Positions 1 through 7,501 of a stretch of DNA of 64,000 nt are shown one piece after another (within the stretch, counting starts at the first letter, position 1; each line of letters opens with the position of its first letter). Origin of the DNA: Streptomyces sp. SID13726 (GTDB taxonomy: Bacteria; Actinomycetota; Actinomycetes; Streptomycetales; Streptomycetaceae). The position numbers and the translations under genes were made by a program. A model generated the notes under the pieces. The model saw nothing but the letters and a program-made list of their open reading frames with translations. It had not been told where the DNA came from and did no database searches. The stretch spans positions 186,001 to 250,000 of the forward strand of contig NZ_JAAGLY010000007.1 in assembly GCF_010548375.1 (NCBI RefSeq). Direction: 5' to 3'.

Positions 1-468
1 GAGGACGGCGGCGGTCTTCACGCCGGGGGCGACGGCGACCCAGGACCAGTCCGCGGCCTCGGCGTACTTGCCGGTCCGCGGGTTCAGCAGGTGGTAGGTG
101 CGCTCGTAGACGGCGCTGGTCGGGGTCTTCACGACCGTCTCCGGGATGAAGTACCCGGCCAGGGTCGTGCCTCCGGCGGAGATCTCGTCGCGCGGCGGCG
201 ACTGGTCGGGGTGCGCCTGCCGCTCCTTGTCCCGCACCACGTCACCGCCGCCGCCCGAGGGACGGACGTCCTGCTTGCCGGAGTCCAGCAGCGGCACCCC
301 CACCCCGACGGCGACGGCGACCACGGCGGCCACGGCGGCGGTCGCGATCCTCCGGGTACGGCGGCGGCGCCGGACGGCGAGCACCCGATCGGTGAACCCC
401 GCTGCCGCCGGGGGCTGTTCGGCGGCCTGCTCGCGCAGGGTGTCCCGCAGCAGTTGGTCGACGTTCAC
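1..468 (-). CDS. Membrane-anchored partner of ECF sigma factor (partial)
   Basis: The gene runs off the left edge of the window, so only the first 156 residues are visible. It starts with GTG, preceded by a GGAGGT-type ribosome site, and the start overlaps the stop of the sigma factor as GTGA, so the two are probably translated together. A basic stretch (RRRRRTRR) at about residues 33-40 is followed by one hydrophobic segment at about residues 41-60. The rest visible is extracytoplasmic and does not resemble a zinc anti-sigma domain. Position and topology suggest a sensor or anti-sigma partner for the sigma factor, but that is inferred from context only. Confidence 0.8.
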   Translation of the reverse strand, partial: MNVDQLLRDTLREQAAEQPPAAAGFTDRVLAVRRRRRTRRIATAAVAAVVAVAVGVGVPLLDSGKQDVRPSGGGGDVVRDKERQAHPDQSPPRDEISAGGTTLAGYFIPETVVKTPTSAVYERTYHLLNPRTGKYAEAADWSWVAVAPGVKTAAVL

Positions 469-1040
469 GGCCGCACCTCCACGGGCGAGTGGTCACGGGA
501 GTCGAACCGCTCGGCCTCGGCAGGCCCGAGGGCGGTCAGTTCGGGCGCGAGGTCACGCAGCCGGGCCAGCGAGCGGTGGGTGGTGGACCGTACGGTGCCG
601 ACGGAGCAGCCGAGCAGCCGGGCCACGTCGGCCTCGGGCAGATCCTCGAAGTAGCGCAGCACCAGCACGGTCCGCTGGCGGGCGGTGAGCCGGGACAGGG
701 CCTGGCGCATCACGAGGCGCAGTTCGGTGGCGGCGGCCGGGTCGGGGCCGGGGTCACCGGTGCCGGGCGGTTCGGGCGGCTCGGCGACGCTGACCTCCCG
801 CCTGGGCCACTTCAGCCGCCAGCGGCTGACCTGTTGGCGGTAGAGGATGCGCCGTACATAGGCCTCGGGCTCGTCGATCCGCTGCCATCGTCCTGCGGCC
901 TTGACCAACGCGTTCTGCAGCAGATCCTCGCCCGCGTGCCGGTCTCCCCCGCAGAGCAGCACGGCGGTTCTCAGCAGGGCGGCCGACCTGCTGTCAACGA
1001 AGTCCCGGAAACTCTCCAGCCCTTCGGCATTCATCGTCAC
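465..1040 (-). CDS. ECF-type RNA polymerase sigma factor (SigE-like family)
   Basis: A 191-residue sigma-70 family protein of the short extracytoplasmic-function class. Region 2 lies at about residues 10-75 (GEDLLQNALVKAAGRW) and region 4 at about 110-165 (LTARQRTVLVLRYFEDLPEADVARLLGCSVGTVRS), a helix-turn-helix that would read the -35 element. Regions 1.1 and 3 are missing, as expected for the class. Start is GTG at 1040 or an in-frame ATG at 1034; the AGAAGG site fits either. The next gene overlaps it by 4 bases and encodes a single-pass membrane protein, a typical sigma/regulator pair. The regulon cannot be read from the sequence. Confidence 0.9.
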   Translation of the reverse strand: MTMNAEGLESFRDFVDSRSAALLRTAVLLCGGDRHAGEDLLQNALVKAAGRWQRIDEPEAYVRRILYRQQVSRWRLKWPRREVSVAEPPEPPGTGDPGPDPAAATELRLVMRQALSRLTARQRTVLVLRYFEDLPEADVARLLGCSVGTVRSTTHRSLARLRDLAPELTALGPAEAERFDSRDHSPVEVRP

Positions 1041-1123
1041 CTTCTCTTCCCCGGCGGCACCTGTGTGCCGTCCCTCCGCCCCTTGTGACGCGTGGAGCGG
1101 GCGGCCGCTATGCCACCGGTACG

Positions 1124-1166
1124 GAAAAAAGTCGCCGCGGCGGATCGCGGTCCGCTGCGGCGACTT
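1124..1166 (-). terminator. Rho-independent terminator after the small secreted protein
   Basis: Read on the minus strand, a perfect 10-bp stem AAGTCGCCGC/GCGGCGACTT (arms 1157-1166 and 1129-1138) is followed directly by a run of T residues (1124-1130). It lies just past the stop of the small secreted protein gene. Confidence 0.85.
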
Positions 1167-1179
1167 CTCGTGACGCGGT

Positions 1180-1395
1180 TCAGTTCCAGGAGTACCCGTC
1201 GCCGATCAGCAGCAGGTGCTCCAGTACGTCCTCCATCGGATCGTCCACCTGGCCGATGTTGACCAGGCCGACCCGGGGGCCGTTGTGCGAGGCGGTGTTG
1301 GTCTCGTCGGCGTGCGCGCTCGCGGCGGGCAGCAGACACGTCACGGCCAGCGCGGTCAGCCCACCCGCCACGGCCCTCGTCCGTGCATTCCTCAT
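1180..1395 (-). CDS. Small secreted protein of unknown function
   Basis: A 71-residue product that begins MRNARTRAV. I chose the ATG at 1395 because GAGGGG lies 8 bases upstream and because it places a clean signal peptide at the N-terminus: basic n-region, hydrophobic core VAGGLTALAVTCLLPA, and cleavage probably after ASAHA. The mature part is only about 45 residues, acidic, ending LLLIGDGYSWN, with no cysteines and no recognisable domain. A strong terminator follows. It is a stand-alone gene between the sigma factor and dapD. The function is unknown to me; a cell-envelope or extracellular role is inferred only from the signal peptide. Confidence 0.7.
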   Translation of the reverse strand: MRNARTRAVAGGLTALAVTCLLPAASAHADETNTASHNGPRVGLVNIGQVDDPMEDVLEHLLLIGDGYSWN

Positions 1396-1509
1396 CGCTC
1401 GACCCCTCGTTCGTCGTTTCGGCGTCTGATCGGACTCTGCGTCCACCCGTTCATCTGCCGAAACGACGCTGAGGTCACGCTGAGCAACCCGTAAGTGATC
1501 TTCGGGGAC

Positions 1510-2499
1510 TCAGTTGTGGCTGTGCAGCACCTCGTTGAGACCGCCCCAGACCGCGTTGTTCGGGCGGGCCTCGACCGTGCCGGTGACGGAGTTGCGGCGG
1601 AAGAGGATGTGGGAGGCGCCGGAGAGTTCGCGGGCCTTGACGATCTGGCCGTCGGGCATGGTGACCCGGGTGCCGGCGGTGATGTACAGACCGGCCTCCA
1701 CGACGCACTCGTCGCCGAGCGCGATGCCCACGCCGGCCTCGGCGCCGATCAGGCAGCGCTCGCCGATGGTGATGATGACGTTGCCGCCGCCGGAGAGGGT
1801 GCCCATGGTGGAGGCGCCACCGCCGATGTCCGAGCCGTCGCCGACCACGACACCGGCGGAGATACGGCCCTCGACCATGGAGGTGCCGAGGGTGCCCGCG
1901 TTGAAGTTCACGAAGCCCTCGTGCATGACTGTGGTGCCCTCGGCGAGGTGCGCGCCCAGGCGGACCCGGTCGGCGTCGGCGATCCGGACGCCCTTGGGGG
2001 CCACGTAGTCCGTCATGCGCGGGAACTTGTCGATGCTCGTCACGGCGAGGTGCAGGCCCTCGGCGCGGGCGTTGAGGCGCACCTTCTCGACGTCGTCGAC
2101 GGCGACCGGGCCGAGCGAGGTCCACGCGACGTTGGCGAGGAAGCCGAACTGGCCCTCCAGGCTGAGGCCGTGGGGCTTGACCAGGCGGTGCGAGAGGAGG
2201 TGGAGGCGGAGATAGACGTCGTGCGCGTCGATCGGCTTCTCGTCGAGGGACGCGATGACCGTACGGACCGCGATCACCTCGACGCCCCGGCGGGCGTCCG
2301 GCCCGATCGCCTTCGCGGCGCCTTCCCCGAGCAGCTCCACGGCCCGCTCGGCGGACAGCCGCTCACTCCCGGCGGGCCCGGGTTCGGCGGAGAGCTCGGG
2401 GGCGGGGAACCAGGTGTCGAGAACAGTGCCGTCGGCGGCGACGGTGGCGAGGCCTGCGGCGATGGCGCCGGTGGGACGCGAAGCAGTCGTGTCGGTCAT
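1510..2499 (-). CDS. dapD: 2,3,4,5-tetrahydropyridine-2,6-dicarboxylate N-succinyltransferase
   Basis: A 329-residue enzyme that transfers succinyl from succinyl-CoA to tetrahydrodipicolinate in the lysine/meso-diaminopimelate pathway, which supplies peptidoglycan cross-links. The C-terminal half (about residues 190-300) shows the hexapeptide-repeat pattern of a left-handed beta helix (GISAGVVVGDGSDIGGGAS, TIGERCLIGAEAGVGIALGDE), and the N-terminal part matches the long actinobacterial DapD form. ATG start. The gene stands alone, with a repeat-rich gap upstream. The assignment is strong from overall sequence. Confidence 0.95.
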   Translation of the reverse strand: MTDTTASRPTGAIAAGLATVAADGTVLDTWFPAPELSAEPGPAGSERLSAERAVELLGEGAAKAIGPDARRGVEVIAVRTVIASLDEKPIDAHDVYLRLHLLSHRLVKPHGLSLEGQFGFLANVAWTSLGPVAVDDVEKVRLNARAEGLHLAVTSIDKFPRMTDYVAPKGVRIADADRVRLGAHLAEGTTVMHEGFVNFNAGTLGTSMVEGRISAGVVVGDGSDIGGGASTMGTLSGGGNVIITIGERCLIGAEAGVGIALGDECVVEAGLYITAGTRVTMPDGQIVKARELSGASHILFRRNSVTGTVEARPNNAVWGGLNEVLHSHN

Positions 2500-2639
2500 A
2501 AGGGCAACCTAACCGTCGGAAGGCCGGGGAGGCGAACCCGCGAGGGGGGTGTCTCAGGGGGCGGGCGGTACGGCGAGAAGGGGGGCGGCGTCCATCCACG
2601 GGGAGGGGCCGACGCCCCTCGCCGCCGTCTGATCAGAGA

Positions 2640-3050
2640 AGGCGGCAGGGCCCAGCCGCACGAACGGGCAGACACCCGGCGCTGTCGCCCGACCAGGGGA
2701 ACACGGCGGAGGCCACCCGCACGAACAGGCAGACACCCGGCACCGCCGCCCACCAGAGGAACACGGCGGAGGCCACCCGCACGAACAGGCAGACGCCCCC
2801 ACCATCGCCCGACCAGAACAAGTGGCAGGCCCCAGCCGCACAGACAGGCAAGCGCCCGGCACTGTCGTCCGACCAGGGGGAAACTGCGGAGGCCAACCGC
2901 ACACGCGGACAGCCACCCGCCACCGTCGCCCCATCAGAGGAAGTCACAGGGCCCAGCCGCACGGACAGACAAACGCCCGCCGCCATCGCCCGACCACAGG
3001 AACACGGCGCGGCCATCCGCGAGGACAGACCCACGCCCCACCCTCACCCG
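2640..3050. repeat. About seven degenerate 60-bp tandem repeats
   Basis: The segment falls into successive 60-base units beginning near 2641, 2701, 2761, 2821, 2881, 2941 and 3001. Each carries a shared core of the type CCCGCACGAACAGGCAGAC followed by a variable GCCCGACCAGAGGA-like end. Units alternate between two subtypes, one with GGGCCCAGCCGCAC and one with GGAGGCCACCCGCAC. Because 60 is divisible by 3, several reading frames stay open, giving false long ORFs on both strands. It fills the gap between dapD and the TetR gene, which is otherwise without a gene from 2500 to 3051. Confidence 0.85.
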
Positions 3051-3051
3051 G

Positions 3052-3588
3052 TCACTTGATCACCCGCGCCAGCATCTCCCGCGCGTACCCCTCGTCGTAC
3101 GCCACCCCCGTCAGCAGCACCTGGAGGCAGATGCCGTCCGTCAGCGCGACCAGCGCCCGTGCCGTGACCGGGTCCGTGCGGTGGGCGAGGCGGGCGGCGA
3201 GGTCGTCGGCCCATTCGGCGACGACGGGACGGAGGGCGGGGCGGCGCAGGGCGGCGAGGTAGAGCTCGTACTCCAGCTCCACGCCGGTGCGGTCGCCGCC
3301 CAGCCACTCGCCGAGGACCCGGGCGAGGTCGGCCGCGAGGTCGCCCCCGGGGTCGTCCAGGGCGCCGTGCGCGGCGACCACCTTGGCGAACCCCTCGTTC
3401 GCCTGCCGCAGGGCCGCGACCATCAGTTCGTCGAGGCTCTTGAAGTGGTACGTCGTCGAGCCGAGCGGTACGTCGGCCTCGGCGGCGGCACTGCGGTGGC
3501 TCAGCCCCGCGAGCCCCTTCTCCCCCACGACCCGGATCGCCGCGTCGATGATCCGCTGCCGGCGCTCGGGGTCGTGCCGCCGGGCCAT
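3052..3588 (-). CDS. TetR family transcriptional regulator
   Basis: A 178-residue repressor. Residues 5-50 form the TetR helix-turn-helix (RRQRIIDAAIRVVGEKG, then LGSTTYHFKSLDELMVAAL); the rest is an all-helical ligand-binding and dimerisation domain. The ATG at 3588 overlaps the stop of the efflux gene by one base (TGATG), so it is the second gene of a two-gene unit. The reading frame stays open further upstream, but that extension runs antiframe through the transporter gene and is not credible. It most likely represses its own operon through the palindrome at the transporter start and responds to a cationic compound exported by the pump. Confidence 0.9.
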   Translation of the reverse strand: MARRHDPERRQRIIDAAIRVVGEKGLAGLSHRSAAAEADVPLGSTTYHFKSLDELMVAALRQANEGFAKVVAAHGALDDPGGDLAADLARVLGEWLGGDRTGVELEYELYLAALRRPALRPVVAEWADDLAARLAHRTDPVTARALVALTDGICLQVLLTGVAYDEGYAREMLARVIK

Positions 3589-3908
3589 CAGTGCGCCCCG
3601 CCCAGGTTCAGCACCACGACCCCGACGATGATCAGCGCGATCCCGGCGGCCTTGGTGAGCGTCATCCCCTCCCCGAGGAAGAGCATCCCGATCCCGGCGA
3701 TGGTCGCGGTGCCCACCCCGGCCCAGATCGCGTACGCCGTACCGACCGACACCGTCTTCAGGGTCTGCGCGAGCAGCGCGAAGGACAGGACGTACCCGAG
3801 CACGGTCAGCACCGAGGGTCCGAGCCGGCTGAAGCCCTCGGTGTACTTCATGGCCGTGGTCGCCCCGACCTCGGCGGCGATGGCTCCGGCGAGCAGCAGG
3901 TATCCCAT
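3588..3908 (-). CDS. Small multidrug resistance (SMR) efflux protein
   Basis: A 106-residue protein with four predicted membrane helices, typical of the EmrE/QacE group of proton-coupled exporters of quaternary cations. The conserved glutamate needed for proton and drug binding is at about residue 13 (AGAIAAEVGATTAMK), and the family pattern AYAIWAGVGTATIAGIGMLFLGE lies in the middle. I chose the ATG at 3908 rather than an upstream start because the protein then begins with the first membrane helix, as the family does, and because an operator palindrome lies immediately upstream. Translation may be leaderless. It is paired with a TetR regulator downstream. Substrates cannot be predicted. Confidence 0.92.
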   Translation of the reverse strand: MGYLLLAGAIAAEVGATTAMKYTEGFSRLGPSVLTVLGYVLSFALLAQTLKTVSVGTAYAIWAGVGTATIAGIGMLFLGEGMTLTKAAGIALIIVGVVVLNLGGAH

Positions 3909-3925
3909 GTGTACGAGCGTACACA
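3908..3925. promoter_or_regulatory. Perfect palindromic operator of the SMR/TetR operon
   Basis: Arms TGTGTACG and CGTACACA are perfect inverted repeats separated by two bases, and the site begins on the first base of the SMR start codon. Size and symmetry fit a TetR-family operator, so autorepression by the downstream TetR gene is the simplest reading. Confidence 0.7.
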
Positions 3926-4420
3926 ACGCCGGACCCGAAGGCGCCGCCCCTGCGCCGGACCGCCTCACGCCCTGAACTCGGACGCACCGAAGGACCGTTC
4001 CGCGGCCACCGGCCCGGTATCCGATCGAGCGTCAGCCACTGCCGCCGACTCCCCGCGCACCAGGCGTCGAGGGCGCCGCGGATCCGCCGGTGCCAGGTCT
4101 TGCGGGCGGGGACGGCCACCCCGGCCTGCCGGCGCGGCTCGGTCATTTCGGGCGCGCACTCCTCGCCCAAGTAGGCGCACCACTCCCGCAGTCGGGGCTC
4201 GGGCCGACGACCAGGCCCTCGGTGCGCCGCGCTACGGTACCGACGTCCAGGCCCAGTTCATGGAGCCGATTCTCCGGCGCCGAGGTGATTCCGGCCGTAT
4301 GCGACAAGCGGGTGCAGAGCTGGCCGCAGGACCACGCCGCCGTCGCCAAATGGGGGCCAGCCAGGAGCCCGCTGAGCATGGAATGTGGAAACCGGCCGGT
4401 TCAAAGGGCTGCTCACAACC
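3926..4420 (-). pseudogene. Possible decayed coding stretch, otherwise no gene
   Basis: No intact gene is visible here. On the minus strand, a GC3-rich frame (4379 down to about 4205, with ENRLHELGLDVGTVARRTEG) appears to continue in a second frame (about 4225 to 3966, with LREWCAYLGEECAPEM and KTWHRRIRGALDAWCAG). Each piece alone has the codon pattern of real coding DNA, and joining them would need a frameshift near 4205. I do not recognise the family. It could also be chance open frames in high-GC DNA. Confidence 0.25.
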
Positions 4421-4426
4421 CCCGGT

Positions 4427-4460
4427 AACCACTACTGTTCCCTCCGGAACCACTAGTGTT
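4427..4460. promoter_or_regulatory. Two 13-bp direct repeats upstream of the AbfB-domain gene
   Basis: AACCACTACTGTT (4427-4439) and AACCACTAGTGTT (4448-4460) differ at one position and repeat with a 21-bp period, that is, two helical turns. They lie 66 bases before the start codon at 4526. This looks like a pair of regulator binding sites on one face of the helix. The regulator is unknown. Confidence 0.45.
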
Positions 4461-4525
4461 TCACCATTCACATACCGCGCCACCACAGCAGCGCCACGCA
4501 TCGCGCCGCGCCGGAGGAACAGCGC

Positions 4526-5350
4526 ATGCCCGAAGACAAGTCCCGGCCGCCCCAGGACAGACCCTGGGAGAACGGCTGGAAGTTGGACACCTCCCGCACA
4601 CCCGGCACGAGACGGCTCTATCTCGCCGGAGTGCTGGCGGTGGCCACGATCATCGCCTGTGTGGCGGCGATAGCCGCTACGGACAACGAAGTTGACGCAC
4701 CATCAAAAACCGCCAAGGACGAAGGCTCCGGCCTGATCTCCTTCTCCTCACAACCCGCGACGACCCTCCCCCCGGAGGGCGAGAGCGGTCTGTCGCCGGT
4801 CTCTCCCACCGCCGGGGCGCCCCGACAGCAGGGCTCCACCCCGACCGCCAGGGTCACGGCCAGTCCGAAACCGCCCAGATCGACCCCGACCAAGGGCACT
4901 TCGCCGAAGCCGAAGCCGAAACCCTCCGCGACCTACCGCTCCGTCCGTTCGGTCAACTACCCCGACCGCTACTGGCACGTGAACGACGGCTATGTGGCCC
5001 TGGACCCGGTCCGCGGCTCGGAATCCCGCGAGGACTCCACCTTCAAGCAGGTCAAGGGCCTCGCCAACAGCTCCTGTTACTCCTTCACCACCCACGACGG
5101 CAAGTACCTGCGTCACCGCAACTTCGTGCTGAGGGCCGACCGCAACGACGGTTCGTCCCTCTTCAAGCAGGACGCCACCTTCTGCCCCCGTGACTCCTCG
5201 TACTACTCCGGCGCGAAGATGCTGGAGTCGGTCAACTACCCCGGCTACTTCCTCCGCCACAAGAACTTCGTGGTCCGCCTGGAACGCTTCGAGTACAGCT
5301 CCCTGTACCTCCAGGACTCGTCGTTCCGGCTGGTGGACGGGCTGGCCTGA
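4526..5350 (+). CDS. Membrane-anchored AbfB-domain protein
   Basis: A 274-residue protein. About 33 cytoplasmic residues are followed by one membrane helix (LYLAGVLAVATIIACVAAIAAT), then a Pro/Thr/Ser-rich linker to about residue 138. The C-terminal 135 residues form an arabinofuranosidase-B-like beta-trefoil (AbfB) with repeated elements: SVNYPDRYWHV, KYLRHRNFVLRADR, SVNYPGYFLRHKNFVVRLE. AbfB domains bind arabinofuranose side chains of plant polysaccharides. No catalytic domain is attached, so the product is probably a cell-surface carbohydrate-binding protein tethered by its N-terminus. It stands alone, with direct repeats upstream and a strong hairpin downstream. Confidence 0.88.
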   Translation: MPEDKSRPPQDRPWENGWKLDTSRTPGTRRLYLAGVLAVATIIACVAAIAATDNEVDAPSKTAKDEGSGLISFSSQPATTLPPEGESGLSPVSPTAGAPRQQGSTPTARVTASPKPPRSTPTKGTSPKPKPKPSATYRSVRSVNYPDRYWHVNDGYVALDPVRGSESREDSTFKQVKGLANSSCYSFTTHDGKYLRHRNFVLRADRNDGSSLFKQDATFCPRDSSYYSGAKMLESVNYPGYFLRHKNFVVRLERFEYSSLYLQDSSFRLVDGLA

Positions 5351-5369
5351 GCAGCACGTGAGCACACGG

Positions 5370-5399
5370 AAGCGGCGGCACCCGAAGGTGCCGCCGCTT
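5370..5399. terminator. Convergent terminator between AbfB gene and suf operon
   Basis: Perfect 13-bp stem AAGCGGCGGCACC / GGTGCCGCCGCTT with a four-base CGAA loop. The tetraloop, the perfect pairing and the location between convergent stops suggest it serves both directions. Confidence 0.85.
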
Positions 5400-5431
5400 T
5401 GTCGTAGCCGGGGAAGCCCAGCCGGAGAACC

Positions 5432-5764
5432 TCAGACGTTGAACCCCAGCGCCCGAAGCTGCTCCCGCCCGTCGTCCGTGATCTTGTCCGGGCCCCACGG
5501 CGGCATCCACACCCAGTTGATGCGGAGTTCGCTGACGAGGCCGTCCGTGGCGGACTTGGCCTGGTCCTCGATGACGTCCGTCAGCGGACAGGCCGCCGAG
5601 GTCAGGGTCATGTCGAGGGTCGCGATGTTCGCGTCGTCGATGTGGATGCCGTAGATCAGGCCGAGGTTGACGACGTCGATGCCCAACTCGGGGTCGACGA
5701 CGTCGTACAGCGCCTCGCGGACCTCTTCCTCCGAGGCCGGCTTCATCTCAACGGTCTCGCTCAT
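5432..5764 (-). CDS. sufT: Iron-sulfur assembly factor, MIP18/PaaD-like (SufT)
   Basis: A 110-residue DUF59/MIP18-type protein with the family signatures DPELGIDVVNLGLIYG (about residues 24-39) and TSAACPLTDVIEDQ, where Cys59 is the conserved reactive cysteine. Members help deliver or mature Fe-S clusters. Its ATG overlaps the stop of sufU as ATGA, making it the last gene of the suf operon. The C-terminal WVWMPPWGPDKITDDGREQLRALGF is typical of actinobacterial members. The family is clear; the symbol sufT is used by analogy. Confidence 0.9.
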   Translation of the reverse strand: MSETVEMKPASEEEVREALYDVVDPELGIDVVNLGLIYGIHIDDANIATLDMTLTSAACPLTDVIEDQAKSATDGLVSELRINWVWMPPWGPDKITDDGREQLRALGFNV

Positions 5765-6213
5765 GCCGTCTTCCTTTCGAGGGCCTGGGAAGTGGCGTCC
5801 TTCCAGGCCATCCAGCTCAGCAGGGCGCACTTGACCCGGGCCGGGTACTTGGAGACACCGGCGAACGCGACCGCGTCCTCCAGCACCTCCTCCATCGCGT
5901 CGTCGGGCTCGAGCTTCCCCTTGGACTGCATCAGCTCCAGGAAGGTCTCCTGGATCTTCTGCGCCTCGGACAGGTCCTTGCCGACCAGCAGGTCGTTCAG
6001 GACGGACGCGCTGGCCTGGCTGATCGAGCAGCCCTGGCCCTCGTACGAGACGTCCTCGATCCGCGTGCCGTCGTACTTCACACGGAGGGTGATCTCGTCG
6101 CCGCACGTGGGGTTCACATGGTGCACCTCGGCGTCACCGTCCCGCAGACCACGTCCGTGCGGGTGCTTGTAGTGGTCCAGGATGACTTCCTGGTACATCG
6201 AGTCCAGCTTCAC
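5761..6213 (-). CDS. sufU: Iron-sulfur scaffold / sulfur-transfer protein SufU
   Basis: A 150-residue SufU/IscU-fold protein that accepts sulfur from SufS, either as a zinc-bound sulfurtransferase or as a scaffold. The three conserved cysteines are at residues 37 (NPTCGDE), 62 (GQGCSISQASASV) and 129 (RVKCALLSW), and the SufU-specific insertion lies between the second and third. The GTG at 6213 gives the usual MKLDSMYQEVILDHYK N-terminus. It follows sufS with a 16-base gap and overlaps the next gene by four bases. Confidence 0.95.
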   Translation of the reverse strand: MKLDSMYQEVILDHYKHPHGRGLRDGDAEVHHVNPTCGDEITLRVKYDGTRIEDVSYEGQGCSISQASASVLNDLLVGKDLSEAQKIQETFLELMQSKGKLEPDDAMEEVLEDAVAFAGVSKYPARVKCALLSWMAWKDATSQALERKTA

Positions 6214-6229
6214 GGATTCAGCACGCCCT

Positions 6230-7501
6230 TCAGCCGAAGAAGTTCCGTACGTGCTCCAGGCCGTCGACCAGTGCGTCGATCTCGGCCGGCGTGGAGTACA
6301 GATAGAACGACGCTCGCGTGGTCGCGGGAATTCCGTACCGCAGGCAGACCGGCCGCGCGCAGTGGTGGCCGACCCGGACCGCGATGCCCTGCTCGTCGAG
6401 GACCTGGCCCACGTCGTGCGGGTGGATGTCGCCGAGCGTGAAGGAGATCGCCGCGCCCCGGTCCTCGGCCGTGGTCGGGCCGATGATCCTGAGGTCGGGG
6501 ACGTCCGCGAGGCGCTTCACCGCGTACTCGGTCAGCGCGTGCTCATGGGCGAGGATCTTGTCCATGCCGATCGCGTCGAGGTAGTCGATCGCCGCGCCCA
6601 GGCCCACGGCCTGCGCGATCGGCGGGGTGCCCGCCTCGAACTTGTGCGGTGCCGGCGCGTACGTCGACGAGTGCATCGACACGGTCTCGATCATCTCGCC
6701 GCCGCCGAGGAACGGGGGCAGGTCCTCCAGGAGTTCCTGCCGGCCCCACAGCACGCCGATCCCCGTCGGGCCGCACATCTTGTGACCGGTGAAGGCCACG
6801 AAGTCGGCCTGGAGGGCCTGTACGTCCAGCGGCATGTGCGGCGCGGCCTGCGAGGCGTCGATGCAGACCAGGGCACCGACCTCCTGCGCCCGGCGCACTA
6901 TCGCCTCGACCGGGTTGACCGTACCGAGGATGTTGGACACCAGCACGAAGGAGACGATCTTCGTCTTCTCGGTGATGACCTCCTCGATGTTGGACAGGTC
7001 GAGCCGGCCGTCGTCGGTCAGGCCGAACCACTTCAGCTTCGCGCCCGTGCGCTGCGAGAGCAGCTGCCACGGCACGATGTTGGAGTGGTGCTCCATCTCC
7101 GTGATGACGATCTCGGTCTCGTTGTCCACGCGGTAGGGCTCGTCGGCCCAGCCCAGCATGTTCGCGACGAGGTTGAGCGACTCGGAGGCGTTCTTGGTGA
7201 AGATCACCTCGTCGCGCGAGGGCGCGTTGATGAACGACGCGACCTTGTCACGCGCGCCCTCGTACAGCGCCGTCGCCTCCTCGGCGAGCACATGCACACC
7301 GCGGTGGACGTTGGCGTTGTAGCGCTCGTAGTACTCGCTCAGGGCGTCCAGCACCTGGCGCGGCTTCTGCGAGGTCGCCGCGTTGTCCAGGTAGACGAGC
7401 TTCCGGTCGTCGTGGACCAGGCGGTCCAGGATCGGGAAGTCCTTGCGGATCGCCTCGCCAAGAAGATTGGACTCAGTGAGGAGGCCCGGCAGCTGTGTCA
7501 C
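6230..7501 (-). CDS. sufS: Cysteine desulfurase SufS
   Basis: A 423-residue PLP-dependent class II cysteine desulfurase that removes sulfur from cysteine for Fe-S assembly. The PLP lysine is Lys241 in FTGHKMCGPTG, the catalytic cysteine is Cys381 in RVGHHCARPVC, and VYLDNAATSQKP (from about residue 37) opens the fold. The GTG start overlaps the sufC stop (GTGA), so translation is coupled. All essential residues are present. Confidence 0.97.
   Translation of the reverse strand: MTQLPGLLTESNLLGEAIRKDFPILDRLVHDDRKLVYLDNAATSQKPRQVLDALSEYYERYNANVHRGVHVLAEEATALYEGARDKVASFINAPSRDEVIFTKNASESLNLVANMLGWADEPYRVDNETEIVITEMEHHSNIVPWQLLSQRTGAKLKWFGLTDDGRLDLSNIEEVITEKTKIVSFVLVSNILGTVNPVEAIVRRAQEVGALVCIDASQAAPHMPLDVQALQADFVAFTGHKMCGPTGIGVLWGRQELLEDLPPFLGGGEMIETVSMHSSTYAPAPHKFEAGTPPIAQAVGLGAAIDYLDAIGMDKILAHEHALTEYAVKRLADVPDLRIIGPTTAEDRGAAISFTLGDIHPHDVGQVLDEQGIAVRVGHHCARPVCLRYGIPATTRASFYLYSTPAEIDALVDGLEHVRNFFG

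Noticed and set aside
2633..3034. 133-residue minus-strand open frame with 20-residue repeats
   Set aside because: It is produced by the 60-bp DNA repeats, other frames are equally open, and it has no ribosome site.
2640..3050. CRISPR array
   Set aside because: The 60-bp units are contiguous and degenerate, with no identical repeats separated by unique spacers and no cas genes.
1495..3975. 826-residue plus-strand open frame
   Set aside because: Antisense to dapD, the repeat block, TetR and SMR; a typical high-GC shadow with no domain.
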